Origin: Candidatus Zixiibacteriota bacterium
GTDB taxonomy: Bacteria; Zixibacteria; MSB-5A5; JAABVY01; JAHJOQ01
DNA: 64,000 bases
NCBI GenBank assembly: GCA_018820315.1
Contig: JAHJOQ010000059.1
Span: forward strand, 1 to 64,000
Reading direction: 5' to 3'
A program made the position numbers and the translations under genes. Each line of letters begins with the position of its first letter. Positions within the stretch are counted from its first letter, which is position 1. The notes under the pieces were generated by a model, which was not told where the DNA came from, did not search any database, and worked only from the letters and a program-made list of their open reading frames with translations. Shown piece by piece: positions 43,591 through 54,498 of the stretch.

Positions 43591-43676
43591 GCCGGAGTGG
43601 CGGAATAGGTAGACGCAAGGGACTTAAAATCCCTCGGAGCTTACGCTCTGTGCCGGTTCGATTCCGGCCTCCGGCA
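43591..43676 (+). tRNA. tRNA-Leu (anticodon UAA)
   Basis: Acceptor GCCGGAG (43591-43597) pairs with CTCCGGC (43669-43675), discriminator A at 43676. The anticodon stem AGGGA/TCCCT (43618-43622 and 43630-43634) encloses the loop CTTAAAA, giving anticodon UAA for leucine codon UUA. The long variable arm (43635-43651) and the T arm GCCGG-TTCGATT-CCGGC (43652-43668) are complete. CCA is not encoded. Confidence 0.97.
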
Positions 43677-43910
43677 TTTTGATTCTCCTTGATCCAGTTA
43701 CTCGCCAGACAAGTCCAATATAATACTCTCAGTCCATTTTGCGTCTTGACAGGATGTCGATTTGCACCGATATTAGAAACAGACAATTTTACATCTCAAT
43801 TGATAGATGATTTTGACTGGTTGGACACCAGACTTATGATTCAATGCGATCTGGGGCATGGTGCAGGCTTCTGAATGTGTGTGCAATCCGTGTTTGGGAG
43901 GTTATCCATA
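43677..43910. other. Intergenic gap after tRNA-Leu
   Basis: The 230 bases between the tRNA and the Asp-box protein contain no gene I can support. The GGGAGG about nine bases before 43911 serves the next gene. No direct repeat of the tRNA 3' end was seen here. Confidence 0.5.
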
Positions 43911-46900
43911 ATGAAGAAAGTCAGCTACCTACTGGCGGCAGTTGTATTGACGGCGGCGTTCGCGTTCATTGCGATTGAACAGGCTCCGGAACAAATGCCG
44001 GATCGGGATACACCCGACTTTGCCTACTTCATGATGAAGAATGACGGCAAAGTCCCCAAAGTCAAACAACGGCCGAATGACTGGTTCTATGAACAGCGTG
44101 CATATCCGACCGGTGACATTCCGGTTGAACGACGCCTCGAGGCAGCCAGAGCTGCGCGCGAACTCAAGCAGGCCTCAAAGCGTGATGACGTCACCTGGAC
44201 TCTCGCCGGACCGAATAATATCCCCGGTCGCGTTGCCGACATTGCGGTACATCCGTCTGAAGTAACCGAAGTCTATATAGCTTCTGCAGCAGGCGGCATC
44301 TTCAGGTTGCCCTCACTTGGCTGGCCATGGGAACCTCTATTTGACGATGAGGGACCTCAGTCGATGGGCGCTGTCGCCATCCATCCCGATGATCCGAATA
44401 TTCTCTACGCCGGCACGGGGGAGGCCAACGGAGCTGCAGATATGTACGAGGGCACGGGCGTCTACAAGACGACCGACGCCGGTCTGACCTGGGATCATGT
44501 TGGACTGCCGAACAGCTACCACATTGGGAGAATTGCCATCGATGCCTTGCGCCCGGAAACGGTGTTTGTCGCGGTGACCGGGAAGCACTTCGGCGGCACG
44601 AATCCTGAGCGCGGTGTTTATCGATCTACAGATGGAGGAGCAAACTGGGAACAGAAGCTGTACTTGACCGATTCCACCGGTTGCATTGATATTGCAGTAC
44701 ACCACTCGACCGGTACCGTTTTCGCCGCAATGTGGGAAAAGGTGCGCTACGTCGACAGGACCTTTTTCGGAGGAATCACTAGCGGAATTTACAGATCGAC
44801 TGATTATGGCGAAACCTGGAGCTATCTTGGAGGAGGTCTGCCGGCGCCCGCATCGGATATGGGCAGAATCGGAGTTACGGTCGATCCAATGTCGACAACT
44901 GTCTATGCCATCTATTCGAATGCCGAAGGAGAATTTCTCGGAATATACAAGAGCACGAATCTCGGTGACACATGGACTCGAACGAACGACGGCGCAGCAT
45001 CGGGACTTTTTGGTTCATGGAATGGCGGTTGGTATTTCGGTCAGATTCGAGTGGCACCCGGCTACCCAGACATTGTGTATGCGCTCGGTGTCTATCAGTA
45101 CAAGACATCAGACGGTGGCTACAGCTGGGTGAGTGCTGACGCGGGTATCCACGTCGATCATCATGCGCTCTGGATCTCGCCGAATGATCCGAATTGGGTT
45201 TACAATGGATGCGACGGAGGCGCCAACATTACGCCGGATGGCGCAGGGCAATGGGCTCAGCTGCTGCAATTGCCCAACACTCAGTTCTATGCGATCGCCA
45301 TTGATCCGAATGCGCCATACAAGCTCTATGGCGGCACTCAGGACAACGGATCGATGAAAACTCCGGGCGGAGATGTCGGTGATTGGATTCAGATACTTGG
45401 CGGAGACGGTTTCTACTGTGTCGTGGATCACAAGAATTCGGACATTATCTACGCAGAATATCAGTATGGCAGTCTCAACAAGTCTACCGATGGGGGACAG
45501 ACGTTCGGTTATGCCATGAATGGCATCGACTACGGAAATGACCGACACAACTGGAATACTCCCGTGGTGATGGACCCCAACGATCACGAAGTGCTTTATT
45601 ACGGCTCCCATCGTGTGTACCGCACCGAAAATGGTGCTGCGAACTGGTCGGTGATAAGTGGAGATCTGACTGATGGCGGCGATTTGCACATAAATACAAT
45701 CACTACAATTGACGTTGCGAGGACGGACGGGCAGGTGGTCTATGTCGGTACAGCCGACGGCAATGTCTGGGTCACGACCAACGGTGGGCAGAATTGGTCG
45801 CAGATCGATGGCAGCATTCCCGATAGATGGGTAACGAGGGTTACTGTTGATCCATTCGATGCAGCCGTGGCCTATGTAACTCTCTCCGGATACAAAGTAG
45901 CTGATTACCTACCTCACATTCTTCGAACAACAGACTTCGGTCAGAACTGGACAGCAATACACGGCAATCTTCCCGACATGCCAATCAACGATGTTATCGT
46001 TGATTATCACGATAACTCTCGCCTGTACATCGCTACAGACTATGGCTGTTACCGAACGCTCGACCTTGGAGGTACCTGGGAGTTTCTAGGAGACGGGATT
46101 CCATTGTCGACTCCGGTGAATGATCTTGCGTTCGATACGAAGTCACGGACGCTTGTTGCGGGTACGCATGGCAGGTCGATGCTCAAGACAGTTCTGGATT
46201 GTCCGGATGATACCGACTCTGACGGCGATGGTATCATGGATGCCTGCGATAATTGCGTTGACGATTACAATCCGGGACAGGAGGATTTCGACAATGATTT
46301 GATGGGCGATGCCTGCGACGATTGCACGGACACCGACGGTGATGGTTATGGTAATCCGGGATATCCAAATCCAGGCTGTTCCGATGACAACTGTCCTACA
46401 GTATACAATCCTGACCAGGCTGATGAGGATGGTGACGGCGCCGGTGATGTCTGTGATTACAGGCCGGTTCACTGGGATACAATTTCGACGACCTGTACGG
46501 ATCTGGTAGTCTCCAATTTCGGCAATTTCGGAAGAAAGGGACTGGGCCGGGTGAATCTCGATTTCGTCGGTACGGGCGATTGTGACAACACTGCAGAAGT
46601 GTATATCTACGATGGATCTCCGGTGATAGCTTATGTCAATGACGATGACACGGTTGTGAGCTTTGCGTTATTTGGTGCTCAGACTTTGCGCCTTGTCGAC
46701 AAAGACAACCCCACTGTTCCTACCGAAAACAACGGCGAATATGAAGTCTTCAAGACGGGCACATTCGTGACGAAGGATTCGACCATCGGAGTTGAGGTGG
46801 GATGGTTCGCGCCTCTCCAACCCGATTCGTGTGATTTCGTAATACAGCACCTCAGGCTGTATTCGTTCGATGGGCAGGCACACTCCGGCTTGTTGATCGG

Positions 46901-47606
46901 AAATGTTGTCGATTGGGATGTGCCGGGTGATGGCTATGCAGATAATTCATCCGGATACGACATGACAAAGAAGCTGGTTTATCAGCAGGGAGTCGAATGG
47001 GATTATGCCGGCTGTCAGTTTAACGACGAGCGGTTTGGCGGTCAGGCATGGCTCGGTTACTATGAATCGGGCGATCAGTCACTGAATACGACAACGCAGC
47101 CATTTGGAGCGTACATAGAGAGTAATGAAGTCTATGTTTGGCCAACTGGAGGCTTTGTTCCAGGTGAACTCTACTCCCGGATGCGACAGGGGGGATACAG
47201 TGATCTTCCATACGAGGTCGATGCTCATGCAGCAACAACATACTTCAACAACTATGATCTTGCTGCAGATGACACGCTGAACATATTCACGACATTCACC
47301 TCGGTCAAGACCGGCACTGTCTCGGACCTCATGAATAACGTCGATCAGTCGCGTGGATGGCTGATGAATCACGTGTTGGTGGACCTGATAAGCTACAAAT
47401 GTGGTGATGCGAATGGCAGTGGCCAGGTGGACATTGATGATATCGTTTATTTGATTGCATACATATTCTCCGGCGGTCCGTCGCCCCAGCCGCATGTTCT
47501 AGCAGGTGATGTGGATTGCAGTGAGGATGTAGACATAGATGATGTTGTCTATATTATAGCCTATATTTTCATGGGTGGCCCTGAGCCGTGCGCGTATTGC
47601 AAGTAG
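43911..47606 (+). CDS. Giant exported Asp-box propeller protein with thrombospondin-3 and dockerin repeats
   Basis: ATG 43911 follows GGGAGG and opens a signal peptide ([19 protein letters not shown]); the upstream part of the open frame is not used. The 1231-residue protein has about ten BNR/Asp-box turns in residues 150-750 ('[12 protein letters not shown]', '[12 protein letters not shown]', '[12 protein letters not shown]', '[12 protein letters not shown]'), a VPS10/sialidase-like propeller. Calcium-binding thrombospondin type 3 repeats follow at about 762-848 ('[20 protein letters not shown]'), then a beta-rich region, and two dockerin repeats at 1163-1230 ('[20 protein letters not shown]'). 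It ends 'CAYCK'. Propeller enzymes of this group hydrolyse or bind glycans; no catalytic residues can be assigned. A strong terminator follows. Confidence 0.85.
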   Translation: MKKVSYLLAAVVLTAAFAFIAIEQAPEQMPDRDTPDFAYFMMKNDGKVPKVKQRPNDWFYEQRAYPTGDIPVERRLEAARAARELKQASKRDDVTWTLAGPNNIPGRVADIAVHPSEVTEVYIASAAGGIFRLPSLGWPWEPLFDDEGPQSMGAVAIHPDDPNILYAGTGEANGAADMYEGTGVYKTTDAGLTWDHVGLPNSYHIGRIAIDALRPETVFVAVTGKHFGGTNPERGVYRSTDGGANWEQKLYLTDSTGCIDIAVHHSTGTVFAAMWEKVRYVDRTFFGGITSGIYRSTDYGETWSYLGGGLPAPASDMGRIGVTVDPMSTTVYAIYSNAEGEFLGIYKSTNLGDTWTRTNDGAASGLFGSWNGGWYFGQIRVAPGYPDIVYALGVYQYKTSDGGYSWVSADAGIHVDHHALWISPNDPNWVYNGCDGGANITPDGAGQWAQLLQLPNTQFYAIAIDPNAPYKLYGGTQDNGSMKTPGGDVGDWIQILGGDGFYCVVDHKNSDIIYAEYQYGSLNKSTDGGQTFGYAMNGIDYGNDRHNWNTPVVMDPNDHEVLYYGSHRVYRTENGAANWSVISGDLTDGGDLHINTITTIDVARTDGQVVYVGTADGNVWVTTNGGQNWSQIDGSIPDRWVTRVTVDPFDAAVAYVTLSGYKVADYLPHILRTTDFGQNWTAIHGNLPDMPINDVIVDYHDNSRLYIATDYGCYRTLDLGGTWEFLGDGIPLSTPVNDLAFDTKSRTLVAGTHGRSMLKTVLDCPDDTDSDGDGIMDACDNCVDDYNPGQEDFDNDLMGDACDDCTDTDGDGYGNPGYPNPGCSDDNCPTVYNPDQADEDGDGAGDVCDYRPVHWDTISTTCTDLVVSNFGNFGRKGLGRVNLDFVGTGDCDNTAEVYIYDGSPVIAYVNDDDTVVSFALFGAQTLRLVDKDNPTVPTENNGEYEVFKTGTFVTKDSTIGVEVGWFAPLQPDSCDFVIQHLRLYSFDGQAHSGLLIGNVVDWDVPGDGYADNSSGYDMTKKLVYQQGVEWDYAGCQFNDERFGGQAWLGYYESGDQSLNTTTQPFGAYIESNEVYVWPTGGFVPGELYSRMRQGGYSDLPYEVDAHAATTYFNNYDLAADDTLNIFTTFTSVKTGTVSDLMNNVDQSRGWLMNHVLVDLISYKCGDANGSGQVDIDDIVYLIAYIFSGGPSPQPHVLAGDVDCSEDVDIDDVVYIIAYIFMGGPEPCAYCK

Positions 47607-47642
47607 CGTCACTGAGTGATCTCCTTGGACCGCCAATCATAG

Positions 47643-47676
47643 CGGGAGCGGCTTTTGCCGCTCCCGTTCTGCTTTG
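47643..47676 (+). terminator. Rho-independent terminator
   Basis: CGGGAGCGGC (47643-47652), loop TTTT, and GCCGCTCCCG (47657-47666) form a ten-pair stem followed by TTCTGCTTTGG. It ends the transcript of the Asp-box protein. Confidence 0.85.
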
Positions 47677-47784
47677 GTGTGCTGCTGTTCAATGTGCAGA
47701 ATGGAACTTCACTCATATTGAAACGTTCTACGCATAATAGATGCTGGATTGAAGACGGCTGTTTGCCACATGTTACTTCTGTAC

Positions 47785-47813
47785 TTGACGAGCACGGCTT
47801 GTCGCTGTAAACT
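47785..47813 (+). promoter_or_regulatory. Probable promoter of the LysE-type exporter gene
   Basis: TTGACG (47785-47790), 17 bases, TAAACT (47808-47813), 36 bases before the start at 47849. Confidence 0.4.
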
Positions 47814-47848
47814 GCGTTCTGACTTAACTGCAGGCATAGGAAAGAGAC

Positions 47849-48472
47849 TTGATATTTGCAGCATTTATCCTGAAGGCCATGTTTCTGTCGCTCTCCGGAG
47901 TGATGGCGCCGGGACCGATAACGGCGGTCACCGTAGCGCATGGCAGCAAGTCCCCGCATGCAGGTGCCTGGATTGCAGTCGGCCACGGCATAGTCGAATT
48001 TCCCCTGATGATTCTGATATTTCTCGGTTTCGAGTATCTGCTCAAATCGAATGAGATCCGTGGAGCGATTGGTTTAGTGGGTGGCTTGTTTCTTCTATTC
48101 ATTGCTTACGGGATGTTTCGCAGCGTCAAGAACGCAGATCTCGGCTCGATGTCGACATTTAGGTCGCCGGTTGCTTCCGGTGTGATACTTTCAGCAACAA
48201 GCCCGTATTTCCTGATATGGTGGGCGACAGTCGGCGCATCGTTGATAATCGCGTCAGAAGAATTCGGGCTGATCGGCTTCGTTGCGCTGGTTGCTTTTCA
48301 TTGGACATGTGACCTGGTGTGGTTCTATTTCCTTTCGGCCCTCTCTTTCAGAAGCGCAAAGTTTTTCGGCGACAAATTTCAGAGAGTAGTCTTTGCTGTT
48401 TGCGGTGTATTTCTTATACTCATGGGTGGCATGTTCATAATTGACGGCGCAAAGATCATGACTTGGCTATGA
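47849..48472 (+). CDS. LysE-family amino-acid exporter
   Basis: A 207-residue membrane protein of five to six helices with the LysE/RhtB signature 'LSLSGVMAPGPITAVTVAHG' near the N-terminus and 'ILSATSPYFLIWWATVGASL' in the middle, the Gly-Pro and Asn/Ser-Pro turns typical of these exporters. Start at TTG 47849 after AGGAAAGAG. Substrate not predictable; family members export lysine, threonine, homoserine or other small amines. A single-gene transcript is likely: terminator upstream, own promoter, REP-like repeat after it. Confidence 0.85.
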   Translation: MIFAAFILKAMFLSLSGVMAPGPITAVTVAHGSKSPHAGAWIAVGHGIVEFPLMILIFLGFEYLLKSNEIRGAIGLVGGLFLLFIAYGMFRSVKNADLGSMSTFRSPVASGVILSATSPYFLIWWATVGASLIIASEEFGLIGFVALVAFHWTCDLVWFYFLSALSFRSAKFFGDKFQRVVFAVCGVFLILMGGMFIIDGAKIMTWL

Positions 48473-48538
48473 TCCAGATATCGCCTGCAACATTCGCTTT
48501 CAGGGGCTTGTTGAAGAAGTCTTGTGTGATACAAAATC

Positions 48539-48652
48539 CGTCATCGCGAGGAGCGAAGCGACGTGGCGATCTCTATGTCAATCGAGTCTATTGTGAAATG
48601 CGGAGATTGCCACGCTTCGCTCGCAATGATTTCAAAGGTTTCTCAACACGCC
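48539..48652. repeat. REP-like dispersed repeat, copy 3 (fullest)
   Basis: CGTCATCGCGAGGAGCGAAG opens an arm ending GGCGATCTC, and the returning arm GAGATTGCCACGCTTCGCTC ends CGCAATGA, so the element folds on itself. The two arms are separated by about 32 bases. Shorter relatives lie at 18031-18105 and 23380-23417. Confidence 0.75.
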
Positions 48653-48670
48653 GGCAGGAGTGTATAACAA

Positions 48671-51373
48671 ATGAATGATACATTCAGGTCTTATTCAATA
48701 CTCAGACTCGATGACACGGAGTTCGGATTTCATAGTCTGCAGAAACTGGAGACTGCAGCTGGATGCGAATTGTCGCGGCTACCTTTTTCCATAAGGATAC
48801 TCATTGAGGCTCTGCTGAGGAACTGTGATGGCAATTCGATCAGCGAAGAGAATGTGCTCGAACTGGCGAACTGGAAACCCTCTTCTCCTGTGCGCACTGA
48901 GATTGGATTCATGCCGGCACGAGTACTGCTGCAGGATTTCACTGGTGTTCCTGCTATAGTCGATCTGGCGGCGCTCAGATCTGCGATGCACCGCCTTGGA
49001 GGCGATCCAAAACGAATCAACCCGTCAATCCCGGTCGATCTTGTGATCGATCACTCTGTGCAGGTCGATAAGTACGGTTCCGATGATGCTCTTTTGTTCA
49101 ATGCTGAGAGAGAGTTTGAGCGAAACAGAGAGCGTTACGAGTTTCTGCGCTGGGGGCAGGGAGCTTTCGATAACCTCAGCGTAGTGCCCCCGGCAACCGG
49201 CATCGTTCACCAGGTCAACTTAGAATACTTGGCGAAAGTAGTGCAAACGAGAGTTGTGGGTGGTCAGCGTATAATCCTGCCCGATACGCTTGTCGGCACG
49301 GATTCGCATACGACGATGATAAATGGGCTTGGAGTGCTCGCCTGGGGAGTGGGCGGCATTGAGGCTGAGGTAGTGATGCTCGGTCAGCCGATTTATATGC
49401 TTGCTCCCGATGTGATCGGATTCAAGCTGGGAGGCGCGCTGCAGGATGGGGTAACAGCTACCGATCTCGTGCTGACCGTAACCCAGATGTTGCGTGCACA
49501 CGGCGTCGTCGGCAAGTTCGTCGAGTTCTATGGATCGGGCTTGAGCAGACTCACACTTGCTGATCGCGCGACGATTGCAAACATGGCTCCGGAATATGGG
49601 GCAACGGTCGGTTATTTCCCGGTCGACGCAGAGACGTTGGCGTACTTGCAAGGCACCGGCAGGGAAGAGGCATTGGTCAGCCTGGTCGAGGGATACTTCA
49701 AGGAGCAGGGGTTGTTCCGAACAGATGAGACCCCCGATCCAACATATACAGAGACACTCGAACTTGACATGAACGATGTAGAGAGCAGCGTTGCGGGTCC
49801 GAAGCGTCCGCAGGATCGTGTCGCACTCAGCGATGTCAAAAACAGCTTCCTGGAATCGCTTACTCAGCCGCAGGAGAAGCGCGGGTTTGGACTTGAAAAG
49901 AACGATCTCAATAGGGAGATTGACGTCAAAGTCGAGTCTGGCAGGTCCACGCTGCGTCATGGCTCTGTAGTTATTGCTGCGATTACGAGCTGCACGAACA
50001 CTTCGAATCCGTCGGTGATGATCGGGGCGGGTTTGCTTGCGAAAAAGGCGGTGGAGAAAGGACTGAGCGTACCTCCTCACGTCAAGACCAGCTTGGCTCC
50101 CGGGTCGAAAGTGGTGGAGGCCTATCTCAGGGGATCCGGTCTGCTCCCGTATCTGGAAAAGCTCGGCTTCAATGTCGTCGGTTTCGGATGCACGACCTGC
50201 ATAGGTAATAGCGGACCTCTTCCTGAGCCGGTGGCAGAGGCAGTCAGATCGGAGAAGCTTGTTGCGGCAGCAGTACTCAGTGGAAACCGAAATTTCGAGG
50301 GCCGGGTAAACCCGCTTGTCAAGGCAGCCTATCTGGCATCGCCTCCATTGGTGGTTGCCTATGCTCTGGCTGGCAGGATGGATGTCGATTTAGCGCATGA
50401 AGTATTAGGTGAAGATGATAATGGTAAGTCAATATATATGAAAGATATATGGCCGTCGCAAAAGGAGATTCGAGACACAATTGCCAAGTCTCTTAGGCCT
50501 GAGATATTTAGGGAGCAGTACGGCAGCGTGTATGATGGCAATCCGCGCTGGAATGCCGTCGAAGTCACCGGAGGAGATATATATGAGTGGGATGACCAGT
50601 CGAGCTATATTCGAGAGCCATCGTTTTTTGCCGATCTGGCTGCCGATTCAGCAGCACTTGAGGCGATCAACGATGCTCGCGTGTTAGCATTGCTTGGCGA
50701 TTCGGTAACCACCGACCACATTTCTCCGGCCGGAGCGATTGCAGCCGATAGCCCGGCGGCGAGGTACCTCAATGATCGAGGAATCGAGCGGAGAGATTTC
50801 AATACATACGGTTCGCGCCGTGGCAATCATGAAGTAATGATGCGCGGTACATTCGGCAACATTCGCATCAAGAATCGGCTTCTGCCGGATTCCGAGGGGG
50901 GTGTGACAGAACATCTTCCCACCGGTGACACTATGTCGATATACGATGCAGCGATGAAGTACAAATCTAGCGGCACGCCTCTTATTGTGATTGCGGGCAA
51001 AGATTACGGTATGGGGTCATCGCGTGATTGGGCTGCGAAAGGGACCTTCCTGCTTGGTGTGAAGGCAGTCGTATTCGAAAGCATCGAACGAATTCATCGA
51101 AGCAATCTGATCGGCATGGGAGTGCTGCCGCTGCAGTTCATGGTTGGCGAGAATGCCGCTACTCTCGGACTGACCGGCCGGGAGACATATACAATCGAAT
51201 GCATAGATGATAAGCTCGCTCCCGGGCAGAGTCTTGCTGTGATCGCTAAAAGCGAATTCGGAGACACTGTGACATTTGACGTGACTGTCAGAATCGACAC
51301 TCATGTAGAGCTTGATTACTACAAGAACGGCGGCATCCTGCAGTTAGTATTGAGGCGAATGCTGAGGTCTTGA
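48671..51373 (+). CDS. acnA: Aconitate hydratase AcnA
   Basis: A 900-residue TCA-cycle enzyme of the AcnA/IRP1 type converting citrate to isocitrate. Cluster cysteines lie in '[10 protein letters not shown]' (near residue 440) and '[13 protein letters not shown]' (near 506). '[11 protein letters not shown]', '[20 protein letters not shown]' and the swivel-domain signature '[17 protein letters not shown]' are all present, so it is full length and intact. AGGAG lies 11 bases before the ATG, somewhat far. No other TCA gene is adjacent. The next 140 bases carry an inverted-repeat element. Confidence 0.97.
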   Translation: MNDTFRSYSILRLDDTEFGFHSLQKLETAAGCELSRLPFSIRILIEALLRNCDGNSISEENVLELANWKPSSPVRTEIGFMPARVLLQDFTGVPAIVDLAALRSAMHRLGGDPKRINPSIPVDLVIDHSVQVDKYGSDDALLFNAEREFERNRERYEFLRWGQGAFDNLSVVPPATGIVHQVNLEYLAKVVQTRVVGGQRIILPDTLVGTDSHTTMINGLGVLAWGVGGIEAEVVMLGQPIYMLAPDVIGFKLGGALQDGVTATDLVLTVTQMLRAHGVVGKFVEFYGSGLSRLTLADRATIANMAPEYGATVGYFPVDAETLAYLQGTGREEALVSLVEGYFKEQGLFRTDETPDPTYTETLELDMNDVESSVAGPKRPQDRVALSDVKNSFLESLTQPQEKRGFGLEKNDLNREIDVKVESGRSTLRHGSVVIAAITSCTNTSNPSVMIGAGLLAKKAVEKGLSVPPHVKTSLAPGSKVVEAYLRGSGLLPYLEKLGFNVVGFGCTTCIGNSGPLPEPVAEAVRSEKLVAAAVLSGNRNFEGRVNPLVKAAYLASPPLVVAYALAGRMDVDLAHEVLGEDDNGKSIYMKDIWPSQKEIRDTIAKSLRPEIFREQYGSVYDGNPRWNAVEVTGGDIYEWDDQSSYIREPSFFADLAADSAALEAINDARVLALLGDSVTTDHISPAGAIAADSPAARYLNDRGIERRDFNTYGSRRGNHEVMMRGTFGNIRIKNRLLPDSEGGVTEHLPTGDTMSIYDAAMKYKSSGTPLIVIAGKDYGMGSSRDWAAKGTFLLGVKAVVFESIERIHRSNLIGMGVLPLQFMVGENAATLGLTGRETYTIECIDDKLAPGQSLAVIAKSEFGDTVTFDVTVRIDTHVELDYYKNGGILQLVLRRMLRS

Positions 51374-51374
51374 C

Positions 51375-51515
51375 GTAGGGCAGCGATCCGTAGCGTAGCG
51401 GATTGATCCTGCCTGATTCTTCGTTTCGGCTTTCGAGGGCATTTGTCAGGATCTGCTCACTGATGTTCGCACCTGCTCTTCGCTCCGCTCGATCAGGCAA
51501 GGATCGCTGACCTAC
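51375..51515. repeat. Inverted-repeat element after acnA
   Basis: The 15-base ends GTAGGGCAGCGATCC (51375-51389) and GGATCGCTGACCTAC (51501-51515) are inverse complements with one mismatch. Inside, GATCCTGCCTGAT and ATCAGGCAAGGATC repeat the symmetry. There is no gene within these 141 bases. It looks like a small non-autonomous or folding intergenic repeat. Confidence 0.6.
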
Positions 51516-51685
51516 CATATTCAACGGAATGACATGTCGCATTTCCCGTTTCCGCTTGACTCTTTGGCGATCTTAGCTTACAATCGGGGCGGCGTTCGTG
51601 CGCTCTGCGACGATGTGTGTATGAAGCGCGTGTATGCGATCATCGGAGACGGACTTTCAAATTCCTGTCTTACGGAGGTAAGAGA

Positions 51686-53218
51686 ATGAAAATAGATAAT
51701 CTCGAAGGGATTCTCAAAGACCTTGGTCTTGAAGGGACCAATCTCGGTGCGAGCGACGGTGTCGACTGGTTCGGCAACGGCACGGAGAATGTCAGCATTT
51801 CACCGATCAACGGCCAGGTGATCGCCCGAGTCAAACAGGCAAACGCCGATGATTACGATAGACTCGTGAAAGCTGGCCTCGCTGCGTTCAAAGTGTGGCG
51901 CGAAGTTCCGGCGCCGAAACGTGGCGATATCGTACGGCAGCTCGGCGTCGCATTGCGCGAAAAGAAAGATGCACTGGGAACGCTCGTCACGATCGAAATG
52001 GGCAAGTCGATTCAGGAGGGTAAGGGCGAAGTCCAGGAGATGATCGACATCTGTGATTATGCCTGCGGCCAGTCTAGAATGCTCTACGGTGTGCAGACTC
52101 ACAGCGAGAGAGCGTACCACCGCATGTATGAGCAGTGGCATCCACTCGGAATAGTTGGCATAATCAGCGCGTTCAATTTCCCTGTCGCGGTATGGTCATG
52201 GAACCTCGCAATAGCGCTCGTGTGCGGCGATGTCTGCCTCTGGAAACCGGCATCACCCGCACCGCTGACAGCAATCGCGTGCCAGAAGATATTCGAAAAA
52301 GTCCTCAAAGCGAACAAGCTCCCCGCTGGGATATCATCGCTTGTAATCGGCAAAGGCTCCGACGTCGGCGAGTTGCTGCTCAATGATTCACGCATTCCGC
52401 TAATCAGCTATACAGGCTCGACGCGCATCGGCAAGCGCATTGCAGAGGTTGTCTCGTCAAGATTCGGAAAGACGATCCTCGAGCTGGGTGGCAACAACGC
52501 ACTGATCGTCACCCAGAGTGCCGATCTCGAGCTGGCAGCGAAGGCTGTATTATTTGGTGCGGTCGGAACCGCCGGTCAGCGCTGTACATCGACACGCCGT
52601 GTGATTATCGAATCATCGATTTATGACAAGTTCATGGCGCTTCTCGAGAAATACTACGGCAAGCTGACGTACGGCAATCCGATCGATCAGTCGAATCTGG
52701 TTGGGCCGATGGTCGACACCGGCGCGGTTGATACATACCTCAAAGCTATTGAGACGGTCAAGAAGCAGGGGGGCAAGATTCTCTGGGGTGGCGAGAAGCT
52801 TGACTATGAAGGTGACTGCTATGTGAAACCGGCTGTCGCGCTGGTCGAGAACAGCATGGAGATCGTGCAAGATGAGACATTTGCTCCGCTGCTTTATGTC
52901 ATCAAATATGAAGGCGGTGTGATGAATGCGATCGCCCTCCAGAATGATGTTCCGCAGGGGCTGAGCTCATCAATCTTCACGAACAATCTGATTGAATCGG
53001 AGAAGTTCCTGTCATGCTTCGGTTCTGACTGTGGAATCGCGAATGTGAATGTCGGAACATCCGGCGCCGAAATCGGCCTCGCATTCGGTGGCGAGAAAGA
53101 GACCGGTGGTGGGAGAGAATCTGGAAGCGATGCCTGGAAGGGCTACATGAGACGTCAGTCCAACACGATCAACTGGTCGGGCGGAATGGAACTGGCCCAG
53201 GGCATTGAATTCGATTGA
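51686..53218 (+). CDS. Aldehyde dehydrogenase of the ALDH7 (antiquitin/AmaB) type
   Basis: ATG 51686 lies seven bases after GGAGG and gives 510 residues, the normal ALDH7 size. The NAD site 'GIISAFNFPVAVWSWNLAIA', the general-base Glu in 'ILELGGNNA' (near 266) and the nucleophile Cys in 'GTAGQRCTSTRR' (near 300) are intact. The end 'AWKGYMRRQSNTINWSG' is characteristic of the ALDH7 group, which oxidises alpha-aminoadipate semialdehyde / piperideine-6-carboxylate in lysine breakdown. A terminator follows. It sits upstream of asparaginase and tryptophanase genes, consistent with amino-acid use. Substrate is inferred from the subgroup. Confidence 0.9.
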   Translation: MKIDNLEGILKDLGLEGTNLGASDGVDWFGNGTENVSISPINGQVIARVKQANADDYDRLVKAGLAAFKVWREVPAPKRGDIVRQLGVALREKKDALGTLVTIEMGKSIQEGKGEVQEMIDICDYACGQSRMLYGVQTHSERAYHRMYEQWHPLGIVGIISAFNFPVAVWSWNLAIALVCGDVCLWKPASPAPLTAIACQKIFEKVLKANKLPAGISSLVIGKGSDVGELLLNDSRIPLISYTGSTRIGKRIAEVVSSRFGKTILELGGNNALIVTQSADLELAAKAVLFGAVGTAGQRCTSTRRVIIESSIYDKFMALLEKYYGKLTYGNPIDQSNLVGPMVDTGAVDTYLKAIETVKKQGGKILWGGEKLDYEGDCYVKPAVALVENSMEIVQDETFAPLLYVIKYEGGVMNAIALQNDVPQGLSSSIFTNNLIESEKFLSCFGSDCGIANVNVGTSGAEIGLAFGGEKETGGGRESGSDAWKGYMRRQSNTINWSGGMELAQGIEFD

Positions 53219-53244
53219 TTTTTCGTGCATAATCTGAGAATACC

Positions 53245-53282
53245 AAGCGCAGGGCAGTAAGTCCTGCGCTTAATGTTTTGGT
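53245..53282 (+). terminator. Rho-independent terminator
   Basis: AAGCGCAGG (53245-53253) and CCTGCGCTT (53263-53271) form a nine-pair stem followed by AATGTTTTGG, 26 bases after the ALDH stop codon. Confidence 0.75.
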
Positions 53283-53376
53283 TTAAGTTCCGCCTGTAAA
53301 GCTCTAAGAAGAAGAACGTTGCTGTTGTCATTCTTTGCCCTTGCTTTTGGCTATGCATTAGTTAGATTATTGCGTT

Positions 53377-54381
53377 ATGGAACCGCTCGCATACACAACA
53401 CGGGGTAACGGAGTTGAATCGGTTCACTATGGTTCAATAGCCGTTACAGACAATCATGGCAGACTGCTCTACTATGCGGGTGATCCTGAATGGAATACGT
53501 TCACTCGCTCGTCTGCTAAACTGATTCAAGCGATACCGGTCTTCGAGTCGGGGGCCGTCGACAAATTCGGTTTCACAATCTCCGGTCAGGCAATCATGTG
53601 CGGATCGCACAATGGATCGCCGCGTCATGCCGCTCAGACGAAGGAGAATCTCGATAAGATAGGCATTGACGAATCGTATCTCAAGTGTGGCGTGCATCCG
53701 CCATCTGAATATAAAGTGAAAGACATCCTCCCTCGCAGCGATGAGGTGTTTTCTCCTCTCCAGCACAATTGCTCCGGCAAGCATTCGGGGCAGATCGCAC
53801 TCGCGATTCAAATGGGCTGCGATCCGGCGAGGTATCTCGAATTCGATTATGATGTGCAGCAGCGCGTGTTCGAGGCGGTCTGCCAGGTTTATGAGATGAA
53901 TCCCGGCGATGTGAAGATCGGAACCGATGGCTGCTCGCTTCCAAATTTCGGAATGCCTCTGAAGAATATGGCGATTGCTTTCGCGAATATCATTACCGGC
54001 AGGACGAGCGTCACAGGTCGTGAGAAAGTGTTCGAGAGGATAGTCACTGCAATTCAAGCTGATCCGTTTATGGTATCCGGCGACAAGAGGTTCGATCTTG
54101 CGCTCATGCAGGCGCTGCCGGGCAAGATTATCTGCAAAGTCGGAGGCGAAGCGGTCGAATGTGTCGGCATCGCGGAGAAAGGTTGGGGATTGGCGGCGAA
54201 GATTTCTGACGGAAATGTTCGAGCACTTTATCCGGTAGTTGTGGAGGCTTTGCGCAAGCTCGAAATTCTGCCGGATGACCGGCTGCAGCATGTTGGTGAT
54301 TTCGTTCGAACGAAGTTGTACAATTATAGAGATATTCATTACGGAGATGTGGTACCGTCGTTTGAGTTGAAGAAGGGTTGA
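53377..54381 (+). CDS. Asparaginase of the Rhizobium/AnsA-like (PF06089) family
   Basis: A 334-residue enzyme of the thermolabile asparaginase II family, unrelated in fold to E. coli AnsA/AnsB. Recognisable blocks are 'NTFTRSSAKLIQAIPVFESG', 'MCGSHNGSPRHAAQTK', 'LQHNCSGKHSGQIALA', 'IGTDGCSLPNFGMPLKNMA' and the late 'KVGGEAVECVGIAEKGWG', which include the serine, lysine and cysteine residues of the active site in this family. It hydrolyses asparagine to aspartate and ammonia, while a possible asparagine synthetase is coded at 25140. No ribosome site is clear. Confidence 0.92.
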   Translation: MEPLAYTTRGNGVESVHYGSIAVTDNHGRLLYYAGDPEWNTFTRSSAKLIQAIPVFESGAVDKFGFTISGQAIMCGSHNGSPRHAAQTKENLDKIGIDESYLKCGVHPPSEYKVKDILPRSDEVFSPLQHNCSGKHSGQIALAIQMGCDPARYLEFDYDVQQRVFEAVCQVYEMNPGDVKIGTDGCSLPNFGMPLKNMAIAFANIITGRTSVTGREKVFERIVTAIQADPFMVSGDKRFDLALMQALPGKIICKVGGEAVECVGIAEKGWGLAAKISDGNVRALYPVVVEALRKLEILPDDRLQHVGDFVRTKLYNYRDIHYGDVVPSFELKKG

Positions 54382-54498
54382 CCACGCGAAGAGGATCTCG
54401 TTAATGCGACCTGTAGTGGAGAAGATCAAAGACGTTCCGTAAACACTCCCGCAGTTATCGATCTGATGATTGTGAACGCATTACTGTGGGAGAATGTC

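Noticed and set aside
51375-51515. CRISPR array or IS element
   Set aside because: There is no regular spacing of repeats and no transposase frame; it is only an inverted-repeat unit.
53434-54429. Minus-strand frame of 331 codons opposite asparaginase
   Set aside because: The plus-strand asparaginase is supported throughout by family motifs; the antisense frame has none.
54403-54441. TnaC-like leader peptide before the tryptophanase gene
   Set aside because: The 12-codon frame MRPVVEKIKDVP has no tryptophan and lacks the W-x-x-x-D pattern that TnaC needs.
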